A stretch of DNA of 64,000 bases from Blastomussa wellsi (lineage: Eukaryota; Cnidaria; Anthozoa; Scleractinia; Plerogyridae), in assembly GCA_947652115.1 (NCBI GenBank), contig OX393567.1:23463520-23527519 (forward strand). Direction: 5' to 3'. The position numbers and the translations under genes are program-made. This document shows, piece by piece, positions 33,322 through 42,727 of this stretch (its first letter is position 1; each line of letters opens with the position of its first letter). The notes beneath the pieces were generated by a model, which had not been told where the DNA came from, searched no databases, and saw nothing but the letters and a program-made list of their open reading frames with translations.

Positions 33322-35605
33322 TTAGAAATAACGATTTCGTTTGTGTGAAGGTGACTCCATAACAATATCTGTTGAACAAGCAGAGCGCTTTCTTCCCTCT
33401 CTGACTTCCGTATCTGTAAAGTTTGCGTCAGAGTGACTTCTACGACGGGGACTGTGATAAGAACCTAGGCCACCTGCAGCTGCAAACAAGGCAGTCGTGT
33501 TGAGCTCTGGATGAACAGCAAAGCCATCCAATGGTGAACCACAGCACTGCACACCAGCATCAACAATACCAGAGTCCATTCCAGATGGTAAAATCATTGA
33601 ATTTGATCCTAAAGTTGTAGTAGAAGTGTTTCTCACTTCATGAGTCCGTCTGGGTGGTGAACGGCCTGCCAAATATGACAACAGTTCCTCACGAAGAATA
33701 ATTTTCTTTTTCTTCTTGGCCCAAGAAAGAACATCTTTATTACGCTTTTGATATCCAGACTGGTACCCCAAGTCCAAACCACGCTTGTAAGCATCAGCAC
33801 CATCTGAAAGAAATGTTGCACAATCAATATAGCATACCAGGGTTAAAAATAATTTCCGTAGAGTCTCCGGTCACAATGACCAGCCAAGTAAGTTTTAGCT
33901 CGGTCATATCTCATTTCTGGCCGGACAAATGAAAATTGTACTCTGCAGTTTCCCCTAGTAGTCTTAAAGTTAGGTCCCTTGCTAAAATGACAGTGCAGTC
34001 AAACCTTCCATAGTTTCTGGTGCCATCATGGTTAAGGGCAAACACAGCAAAAATTACAGTAAATGTATGGGAAAAGAGGATAATCTGTATAGCTAAAAGA
34101 ATTAGCTGCGATTTAGATTTATGTATTTCCATACAAACACAATGTACATTTGCCTGTAAAACCATGTTGACACATTGAATGAAAAATTAAAAATGCGATT
34201 TCTTACCTCGCAGCACATCTGTGTTTTACATTGTAATTCGATCGTTAAAATCTACTACTGGGTTTCTTTACCTTCCTCATAGAAACTTCAGAACGTTAAA
34301 CACCATCAAATTATTGGGCATCAAACTTCCAACTTTTCCTGCATGTATATATTTACTATAATTTTTTCCGTGTTTGCCCCCAACCACGACAGCTCCATAA
34401 ACCATCAAAGGATCTATTGCAGTTTGAATGTTTAAAGAAAATGATTTGTATGTAAATTAAACTGACGCAAATTCAAAAAGTAAAAGAGAAGCATTTAGAG
34501 AAGATTGTTTTGTTGGCTAGAAAAATAAATAACACATCCACATTTACCATAATTACTTATTTGTAACATCTTCAAAAGCTGCGATGCAAATTTCAACCAC
34601 AACACTCCCAGGGCAATAGCAACAACACAGAAAAATGAAACATCAAGCCTATAATTTCTCCACTTTAGATCGCTGCAAATTGATTATACAATCGCGTATA
34701 ATTTACTGTAGATGATTATGAAACGTATGGAAGTTACAGGGCCAAATAGAAAGTGTGAAATCAAAACGTTCCCAAATAGTCAACTTAGAGAAAAATTCAC
34801 ATCTTAAGCGCTAATTATCATAACCCAGATAAGTTTGAGAATACTTGGGAAAGAAAATTTCGACATCATCTTCATGCACACCTAAACAGGAGGTTTGCAT
34901 TAATGAGGCGCTTAGTTTGATTTGTCGAAATTCCTTCTTGTTCGTTAAACTCAATCTCACCATCATCTTTGTATACCTTTTTTGTCAATGTACATGTGCA
35001 AGAAGAACGACAAAGCAAATCTATAGAACATAATTCTAATTCCATGACGTTCGTGCCAAATTTATTATGGGAAAATGCCGTTTCAAAGGAAATTCCGTTT
35101 ATTATTAGTGAAGAAGCCGAGCCAACACGCTTGAAAACCAGGACGGGCTTTTACAGTGTGCACTTGAAAAAACTGTATAGTAAAGGGACTAAATTACCCT
35201 TATAAAGAAGAGTTATCGTGTTTGCAGTGTCTTGGAAAGGGCTCCAGAGCCGATCACATGTTTGGTGGCGATTGTGGCGTTCTGTGAAAGAAACAATACA
35301 AGCAATGTTTTATGTCGTTATTGTCGAAGACACATTGGATATAACAAACTTGACAAAAAACGATAGCTTATAAAATCAATTGTAGGGTAAATAAATATAT
35401 TACCTTTATAAAGCTGGGCACAAGCCGTTGCTGCATTCTGAAACAAATTCCTTAACCGCTGCAATGCTTGCTCTTTTTCAAGAGCGGATCTGTCGTCGAC
35501 ATCGGGTTGCGATTCGAGCTGTTCAATGCATTGTTTTTCCCAGTTTGTGAAGCTCAAAGCTTCATTTCCCCCATCAAAGTCATCTCTGTCTCTTCCTTCC
35601 ATCAT
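33322..35605 (-). CDS. HAPSTR1: HAPSTR1-like stress response protein (C16orf72)
   Basis: There are two exons: 35605-35404 (67 codons plus 1 nt) and 33803-33322 (ending in TAA), giving 227 aa against 275 in human. The exon 1 motif FTNWEKQCIEQLE, then LFQNAATACAQLYK, continues across the junction with DGADAYKRGLDLGYQSGYQ and KRNKDVLSWAKKKKK. The C-terminus ESPSHKRNRYF corresponds to DSPTHKRNRMI in vertebrates. HAPSTR1 is a nuclear partner of the ubiquitin ligase HUWE1 that tunes cellular stress responses. The middle is low-complexity and Ser/Thr-rich, which explains the length difference. The start is the first of two adjacent ATGs; a longer upstream frame lacks an ATG. It is divergent from TMLHE, 455 bp away. 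Confidence 0.92.
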
Positions 35606-36060
35606 TAGTAATGACGATACTTTTACTCCCCCGCAAATCAACTAGCACGCAGGAAAAAAAAACGTTACCACATCAGCCTTCCAACCTTTGCGCCCGTTCT
35701 GGCACCGCCATCTTTTCCACAAATGACGAACCCCAGAATGAGCGGTTACAAAGCAGGATACATTAGCATGTGATGCATCCGAAACAGACCCGAGCAAGGC
35801 CCGAGCCAACCCGAAACCGACGTACTCAAGACCGGCAGACACATCGCGGGGTGTGAAGAATTCAGCCAATCCAGAGCCAATCAGATTTGTCAGATTTGAC
35901 AACAATGAGTCCGGTCTTGGTCTGACCAAAACGATCGCGGCCTCTGGGGACGAGAATAATCGGAAGGGCTTTGAAAGGAGGCGTCAACGGAGGCGTTTTG
36001 TCTTCGTGAACAGTGAATGTAGTCTGAAGTGTCAGATTCCGTAGCTTCTGCGAATACGAA
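35606..36060. promoter_or_regulatory. Bidirectional promoter HAPSTR1 / TMLHE
   Basis: This 455 bp interval separates the start codons of two divergent genes. It holds a minus-strand YY1-like AAAGATGGCGGTG at about 35704-35716. The TMLHE frame has a stop (TGA) about 35 bp upstream of its ATG, supporting 36061 as the start. Confidence 0.55.
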
Positions 36061-37410
36061 ATGCTGGCTTTGAAGTATTTGATTCCTAACCTTTCCAAAC
36101 GTGCATTGTATTCCGTGCGTAGAGGTATGCAATGGTCTGCTTCCAGGGGACAAACTTTATACAGTCCTATTTCCGTTTGCTTGTCACTAAATGATGTCAA
36201 GGTTGGATGGGACATTCAGCAATACAGAGAGAAGTCTTCTAAAACCTCTCCCCTTACGATTGCGGCAGTGTCCACTGAAAACGACGCTGTGAACATCAGC
36301 TGGACAGATGGAAGCAGCGCAAAATTCCATAATATCTGGTTGCGTGATCATTGCCAGTGCAAACAGTGTTACAACTCCGCCACATACCAGAAAGAGTTCA
36401 ACATCTTAGATGTGCCCCTTGACATTGAACCAGCAAATGTTTTCGTAAATGATCATAATTGTCTTTCAATCAAGTGGCCAGATAGCCATGAAACAATATT
36501 TGAAGCGAAATGGCTCAAACAGCACTCTTATCATGGAGAGGAAGATACCTTGGTGACGAAGACACCAGACCACAAACAAAACCTCCTCTTGTGGGACAAG
36601 GAAACCATTGAATCAAACATGCCTTCCCCTTTTGACTTTGCCAAGGTCCTTTCTGATAATGATGAGCTTTTTACACTCTGTCAGCGGATTATAAGGTATG
36701 GTTTTGCTTTCGTAAAAAACACACCCACTGAAGTTGGGGCCATTGAAAAAATGGCCATCAAGTTGGGTGGCTTTGTTAAGGAAACGCATTATGGTAAATT
36801 ATGGGCATTTTCAAATGAGATTCTGCAATTTGCCGACACTGCTTACACGGCAGAGTACCTCCGTGGACACACGGACTGCACATATTTTATGCACCCAGCG
36901 GGCCTTCAGATGTTGCATTGTGTTGGGCATGATGGGAGTGGGGGAATGAATTTACTAGTGGATGGCTTTTCTGCTGCTGAAAAGTTGCAGAAAAATGACA
37001 AGGAATCCTTTGATTTCCTGGCATCAACCACCCTTCCTTTTCACTACAAATCTGACGACCTTCACTTGAAAGCGCATGGGCCAATTATCGAGCTTGATCC
37101 CTTCAATGGTGGTATTTCTCAGATAAGGTTCAACAATTATGATATGCCGATATTGGATTGCATCAAGTACGATGATATTCCTCGATATTACAAAGCTTTA
37201 AGAGCATTCACTGGCCTGATATGTGCCCCTGAGAATCAACTGTGGTTCAAGTTAGTTCCTGGCTTATTGCTCATCATGGGCAACTGGAGAGTGCTTCACG
37301 GCAGGTCATCTTTTACAGGAAAGAGGACCATACATGGCTGTTACATCAGTGGAGATGATTTCTTTGGAAAATACAGGGCAGAGGCTGTTACCCGTCTCAA
37401 CAATAACTAA
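36061..37410 (+). CDS. TMLHE: Trimethyllysine dioxygenase, mitochondrial (intronless)
   Basis: A single exon encodes 449 aa. The enzyme is an Fe(II)/2-oxoglutarate dioxygenase that hydroxylates N6-trimethyllysine, the first step of carnitine synthesis in mitochondria. The first 43 residues are basic without acids (targeting peptide). The N-terminal zinc-type domain shows LRDHCQCKQC (Cys98, Cys100, Cys103). The catalytic domain has GHTDCTYF with iron ligands His270 and Asp272, GLQMLHC, LLVDGF, and distal His413 in NWRVLHGR, with Arg422 as the likely 2-oxoglutarate anchor. DTAYT, FNNYD and the FTGKR..HGCY end favour TMLHE over gamma-butyrobetaine dioxygenase. Vertebrate TMLHE has several introns; this copy has none although all its neighbours do. 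A possible AATAAA lies at 37789-37794. Confidence 0.93.
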   Translation: MLALKYLIPNLSKRALYSVRRGMQWSASRGQTLYSPISVCLSLNDVKVGWDIQQYREKSSKTSPLTIAAVSTENDAVNISWTDGSSAKFHNIWLRDHCQCKQCYNSATYQKEFNILDVPLDIEPANVFVNDHNCLSIKWPDSHETIFEAKWLKQHSYHGEEDTLVTKTPDHKQNLLLWDKETIESNMPSPFDFAKVLSDNDELFTLCQRIIRYGFAFVKNTPTEVGAIEKMAIKLGGFVKETHYGKLWAFSNEILQFADTAYTAEYLRGHTDCTYFMHPAGLQMLHCVGHDGSGGMNLLVDGFSAAEKLQKNDKESFDFLASTTLPFHYKSDDLHLKAHGPIIELDPFNGGISQIRFNNYDMPILDCIKYDDIPRYYKALRAFTGLICAPENQLWFKLVPGLLLIMGNWRVLHGRSSFTGKRTIHGCYISGDDFFGKYRAEAVTRLNNN

Positions 37411-38108
37411 CTCAGCGATTGGGCTGGTATGAGACTAGTGGATACCGACTTTCTGTATGTGTGCATGATTGTTTTCACGGTTCATGTTGAATTATTTGAC
37501 AATTTAAACTTTATTTCATCTATACTAAATGCATGTGGACAGGAGCCCACATGCAAGAGCCCATGTGGACATGCAGGAGCCCAGGAGAGTACAGGGCAGG
37601 AGGGATACAGGTATAGGTGTACTGGCAGTTGTTTTCGGGGAGAGGGGGGTCAACCATTTGCCTAAAATTTCTTCCAAGTTGCCTTGCCCATTTTTTTTGG
37701 GGGGGGGAGGGCTGCAATCCCCCCCAGCACATGGGAAGTGGGATCCCCAAGGAAAAAGTTTGACAAATGTTGCAACATTTGCAATAGAAATAAAACAGAG
37801 GGTAGGCAGAGCCACTGAGGAAGGTGTAGGAGACAGGAGTATAGAAGCTGGAGTTTTAGATCCCCTTGCCCCCCCCTCCCAGTGCCTCCTAACATTGAAA
37901 TATTAAAAGTGCTATAAAATGAGCAGCATATAAGGACATAAAAAACCAATGTTAAGTGTCATTAAATTATTCAAAGAAAACAGTTTAAGGTTACTGTAGA
38001 CTTTTAAAGGCCAAATTTGCAAAAAATTGAAATTATAGTTATTCATAGTTTGGTGAAAAAATTAGAGTTAAACTACCTATGAAATGAAAAAACGAGCTAT
38101 TGAAAAAT

Positions 38109-38224
38109 TCGCTCTGATTCGCTCCGATTCGCTCCGACGAAGGGCTAACGCTCGAAACATTAGCAATTGAATCTCTTTACAGTGGCCAATTAACATTATC
38201 AACCCAGTTGATAAAACCAAATTA
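38109..38224 (+). mobile_element. Hammerhead-containing tail insertion, 11 bp TSD
   Basis: A 116 bp insertion sits in the left arm of the inverted repeat, flanked by TATTGAAAAAT at 38098-38108 and 38225-38235. The right arm of the same inverted repeat lacks it, giving a direct view of the empty site. The insert starts inside the hammerhead-like region (with an extra GATTCGCTCC duplication) and runs to the common tail AACCCAGTTGATAAAACC. Confidence 0.8.
38126..38173 (+). ncRNA. Hammerhead-ribozyme-like motif (copy 3, decayed)
   Basis: The core CCGACGA, stem II GGGC-TAAC-GCTC and GAAAC are intact, as is outer stem I (GATTC/GAATC). The cleavage triplet region is ATT in place of GTC, so cleavage would not be expected. 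Confidence 0.4.
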
Positions 38225-40496
38225 TATTGAAAAATAAGCTTATTTGAAAGGCTAGCTTAAAAAATGATGAAAAATGGTGTTTTCCGTTTTGTGATATCTC
38301 CTCTCGTTCCAGAGATATTCAAGATTTTTGTATTATGCAAATTAGGTACTGGTGACGTCATAAGGTGTGATAGTATGGGTGTTAAAACACAAAATAGGGC
38401 ATATCTCTGCAAGTAATGATGCAATGTAATTGGAACTTTGCAAGCACGTTGCACCCTACGAAATACACTTCTTGATACATATTTTGATGTTGCTATGGCA
38501 ACAATCTTGTTTCCAGTCTCTTTCTTCTTTAAATCAAATATTACTTGTTTGTGACTGTATAGGGCAAATGACTGATCTGATTTAAATCGTGCACAATGCC
38601 CATATTGCACTAGCTCTCCCAATTAGAGATCTCGGACCGGATGTGTTGCCATAGCAACACCAAAATATGCACCATCTGATGTATTTCTCAGACTATAACA
38701 TGCTCATCAAGTTTCAATTTCATTGCATCATTACTTGCAGAGATATGCTATACCGGTATTTTGTGTTCTTACACCCATACGATCACACCTTATGACGTCA
38801 TCAGTACCAAATTTGCATAATTCAAAAATCTTGAATATCTCTGGAACGAGAAGAGATATCACAAAAAGGAAAACGCCATTCTTCTTCATTTTTAAAGGCC
38901 TTTCAAATAAGCTTGTTTTACAATAGCTCGTTTTTTCATTTCATAGGCACTTTAAAAGAAAAAAAAAATAATTATTTTTATTGTTTTAAAGAATCGCGAG
39001 ACATTTGAGAAAAAAATTTATGAGAAGAGTCAATAAATAGCTATGTTTTCTTTGGGATTGCCGGTCAGCCAATCTTGCCGATTGATTTTTGACCTTCTCT
39101 CTTCTTCACTCTTGGCACTTCGTTTTTCTTTCTTCTTTTTTGTTATCAGAATCATTTCTGTTGAACCAAACTTTCTCTACTACACAAAATCTATTTGACT
39201 GTGATTTGAGTGCAAAATAACTTTTAGTGCAGATTTGAATGGGCTATTTTGGTCAGGAGGCTTTGAGGGTCCTAAACTTGTGTTTCATTGGTCAGGCAGC
39301 ATGACCGCATTGATGAGGTGTGATGAGCCTTCAAAACTTTAGGAGCAAAATGCTCAGGCTTTCCTTTTGCAAGAGTTCCCTTGCCTCACGCGAATTAATA
39401 GGGTTTGTAGATCTGGCAGATTTTTTGGTATTTAATATACTTCTCCTTTTATGTTTTGTTATGTGACAATGATCAGCAAGTAATGCATTCACCAAGTTTA
39501 AAATAGATTTTCTCAGTAACCAATAGCAATATTAAAAAGCCTCGCACATTCTTTTGTAGTCCAACACCAGCTGATTGATAGTGTGCAGTTTTTTTGACGT
39601 ACATCGAAAGATGAAGGCTGGTAATGCAATAGACCAGTTCTGATATGTTAAAATTTCAACATGGCACACAAAACAAATGAAAATATTTATTCATCCCTAA
39701 GCCTCAATGCAAAATCTTTTGTTTTATTTCCCCAAGCCTCAGTACCATGTTTGAATTTTAATATATCGGAATTGGTTTATTTAGTAAATATCTTTAGTTT
39801 TGCATTGGAAGGTTTGCGTGAACTCACCATTACACCAATGCTTTAAAATAATTATTTTTTTGGAGTCTACATTTTATCAGCTTTACAGTGATACATACTT
39901 TTCAAAGGTTTCATTTATTCATTTATAAAGCGACACGTATACAAATGATTATTCTGTAAGACACCCCTGAAGGTCTACAGTAACCAGTTACCTTAAGGTT
40001 TTAAACAATCTAGTCATATTTGGTTTGGTTCACACTAGCAACATGATGACAAGGTCATGCAAATGAAAAAAAAAACACTGTTTTCTGTCAGCAGTGTGAA
40101 CAACACAACATAACTGCATAGTAGGGACATGCATAAAGTCTTCATGATTGTTGTCGTCATCATCTTCATCATCATCATCATCATCATCACATGATGGCAT
40201 AAGGCTTCATTAACATAATGACGTAACTAGGAAAAACTGATCTTCTTTATGCTGTTAGGCCCTTGTAACGTAAATAGCGTGAGCCAGGCCTTGTATATCG
40301 GTGAGTTTTTTTTATTAGGGTATAGACTACAAGATGAAGTATCACAACATACAGAATAACGTGTAGCCACACAGCAAATGTAATCAGATGGAAATCAACA
40401 TAATACAAAGAGTTTATACCTATGTTTGGGTGTATTATATTCATTTGATTATTGATTAGTCATCCAAAAATATTTAGTTACATTGACTACACTTCT

Positions 40497-40730
40497 CTGG
40501 GAAGCACAATTGCCTAAAATGGTTAGTGCACTCTACTCCAGATTGAATGGTCCAGGTTCAAGCATCGACCGTTGTTGCGTTGTGCTCTTGGGTAAGACAC
40601 TTCACTCTCACAGTGCCTCTCTCCACTCAGCAGTATGGATGGTTTAACTGGCTATTTCTTGGAGCAACCTGACAGAGTGCTGTGGAAAATCCTGCAATGG
40701 GCTAGCACACCATCCAGGGAACAGAGAGAG
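40497..40730 (+). repeat. tRNA-derived SINE, nearly complete
   Basis: The head has GCCTAAAATGGTTAGTGCAC and a B-box-like GGTTCAAGCATC. The body has TGCTCTTGGGTAAGACACTT, CACTCTCACAGTGCCTCTCT, GGAGCAACCTGACAGAGTGC, and CTGCAATGGGCTAGCACACC ahead of ATCCAGGGA. This is the best copy in the window for defining the family. Confidence 0.7.
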
Positions 40731-40746
40731 GATTAGAATTGGACTA

Positions 40747-40860
40747 TGTATAGTCTGAAGCATCAGACGTTCTCGCATCCTAATCCCCTGAGGTGCAGGT
40801 GGCAAGAACGCCCGCACCTCAGGGGATTAGGGTGGGAAGATGTCTGACACTTCAGACTAG
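40747..40860. mobile_element. Hairpin MITE (TAGTCTGAAG ends)
   Basis: The left arm contains TAGTCTGAAGCATCAGACGT and CCTAATCCCCTGAGGTGC. The right arm mirrors it as GCACCTCAGGGGATTAGG and ATGTCTGACACTTCAGACTA. The arms are about 45 bp with an 18 bp loop. It abuts the SINE at 40497-40730. Confidence 0.7.
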
Positions 40861-41689
40861 ATTATGTACAATGGATAAAATTAATTTATCCAAGGTTAAC
40901 ATGAAGACATCATTGACTGGTGAGCCCTCTGCTCGAGGAACCTTGTGGTTTGTATTCACATTCAAATGCTTTCTGGCCTTCAAGTAAAGTTATTTCAGCT
41001 GATGAGTTTAAACTATAATTTTAAATTTCAGATGATTCATCTTTAGTTAAAGGAGCACAATAAAACGTCTTAAAAAGTTGCCACATTAAATTTGATACTT
41101 TTATTTTTTGTGAGGTCATATTTCTTCAGTAGCTAACAATTTGAATGTGTAGAACACTAATTATTGATTAGTTGTCAGTGAATTCCAAACCATGAAAGGA
41201 ACAAATTTTTTTAGATGGAAGTAAATCTGACTAAAAATATTTGGTTAATGTCAAACAGTTATACGATGTGTAATATAATTATATTTTCTGCTTCGGTATA
41301 GTGTACATTGAAATCCTCTCTATGGCAAAGTGAACAATAGTGATCCATAATTGACAGATTTAGGTTTGTTTAGTTTTTTATCCTGAATGGTGCAACTAAA
41401 AATAAATATAAGCTTCTAGTAATATTCATTCCTTACTGGCCATAGGCATTCATAACCTGATTGTCAAAACACCAATTCTTAGGATACTTCTAATAATTAA
41501 AAAAACCTTCAGAAATATGTATTTAATGGCCTCTCCAAAATAGCCTGCATTATGAACAAATTCTGTCATCCAAGATTAACAATTTTGTCAAGGTACATGT
41601 ATTATGTACAAGACTACAAATTATAGTGGCTACAGACATTGCAAATAAGGCATTGGTTCTGAGAACGTTTATACCATATCAGTTCAGAG

Positions 41690-42372
41690 TAAAGCCTGGG
41701 TTCTAGCTGCCGACACTAACTTAAGCTTCAGTTTCTGAAGCATAAAGTGGCCAGGAGTACTGACCCAGTATTCTGTCAGGTTGCCCCAACAATTCGCCAG
41801 TACACATTTATACAACAACAACAACTTTATTAAAACCAAATATAATAGTTAGTGGATGGCCTACCCCGCAAATAGCTAGAAAAAGCTTATCGAGGTGGGA
41901 TAAGCCAAATACAAGAACACACCTATTGAAAGACAAATTTACACAACAGCGCTCAGCCCCATCTACTAGATTACCGTACGCTAATTTGTACTGTTCAAAT
42001 GAAGCTTCCGTCGCTTCGAAACCCCCACCCTATGAAGCATAGACAGATAGCCCCCGCAGTGCTCAGCCCCTGCGGGCGTAGCGCTCAGCCCCCGCAGCGC
42101 TCAGCCCCTGCGGGCGTAGCGCTTAGCCCCCGCAGTGCTCAGCCCCTGAGGGCATAGCGCTTAGCCCCCGCAGCGCTCAGCCCCTGCGGGCGTAGCGCTT
42201 AGCCCCCGCAGCGCTCAGCCCCTGCGGGCGTAGCGCTTAGCCCCCTCCTGGGTTGAGAAAGGCACTGTGAGAGAAGTGTCTTGCCCAAGAATACAACGCA
42301 ATGACAAAAGCTCAAACCTAGACCGTTCAGTCCAGAGTCAAGCGCACTAACCATTAGGCCACTGTGCATGTT
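41690..42372 (-). repeat. SINE split by a nested retroposon and minisatellite
   Basis: The minus-strand SINE head (42372-42243, GCCTAATGGTTAGTGCGCTT, then TTCTTGGGCAAGACACTTCT) and body (41830-41690, TATAAATGTGTACTGGCGAA, GGGGCAACCTGACAGAATAC) are separated by about 410 bp. The insert ends on the minus strand in TTTTAATAAAGTTGTTGTTG, a typical 3' tail of a non-LTR or SINE-like element, and its other part is the 38 bp minisatellite. Confidence 0.6.
42050..42244. repeat. 38 bp minisatellite (CGCTCAGCCCCTGCGGGCGTAG)
   Basis: There are about five tandem units of 38 bp alternating CAGCCCCTGCGGGCGTAGCG and CTTAGCCCCCGCAG, at high identity. The sequence flanking it (GCGCTCAGCCCC at about 41949) matches the unit, so it seems to have expanded from the inserted element's own end. 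Confidence 0.85.
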
Positions 42373-42727
42373 CAGAGGAACCTCAAGTAAAATCGTCATT
42401 ACAAATGAGCTATCATGCGCATTAGCACTTGTCATGGGCAAGCAATGCATACAGACATGAGATGGTACGTCCTAGTTTGAAACCATTTAAGAATTTTATC
42501 TAGCACTGTATGTCTGCAATGCAAATGGTGCTAATTAATAAAGTAGTTTTCAATTGATCGCTACAGCAGCCAGCATGAAGCATGCATGGTTTTGGTTTTA
42601 CTTCTGATTGGCTGAGCAAGAAGCGCGAGTGACTCAAACCAATCACTGAGCATAGTAAATGCAAATCCCAAAGTAAAGTGAATTACTTTTGAAAAAAAAC
42701 TGCTCTAAAAGGAACATCAATTTGAAT

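Larger units (their letters stand above)
38073..38959. repeat. About 0.9 kb inverted repeat
   Basis: The left arm (38073-38520) and right arm (38640-38959) are inverted copies. Shared words include CCTATGAAATGAAAAAACGA, AGATATTCAAGATTTTTG, ATGACGTCA-type sequence, and TTGCTATGGCAAC/GTTGCCATAGCAAC near the centre. Both arms translate to the same peptide family (HHYLQRYA...LTPI.SHLMTS) in opposite orientation, which is a by-product of the symmetry. The left arm is longer because of an insertion (38109-38224). Confidence 0.8.
37411..42727. other. Intergenic region between TMLHE and USH1G
   Basis: This is convergent spacing with no gene recognised. It contains the about 0.9 kb inverted repeat with a nested hammerhead-type insertion (38073-38959), a (TCA)n run near 40150-40190, a full SINE (40497-40730) beside a hairpin element (40747-40860), and a SINE split by a nested element and minisatellite (41690-42372). 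The stretch 38960-40140 is AT-rich with no recognisable content. Confidence 0.6.

Noticed and set aside
36061..37410. Bacterial horizontal transfer as the reason TMLHE is intronless
   Set aside because: The protein has the eukaryotic mitochondrial leader and closest motif agreement with animal TMLHE; base composition matches its neighbours.
36061..37410. Gamma-butyrobetaine dioxygenase (BBOX1) assignment
   Set aside because: Motifs around the iron site, DTAYT, and the C-terminal FTGKR..HGCY stretch match trimethyllysine dioxygenase better.
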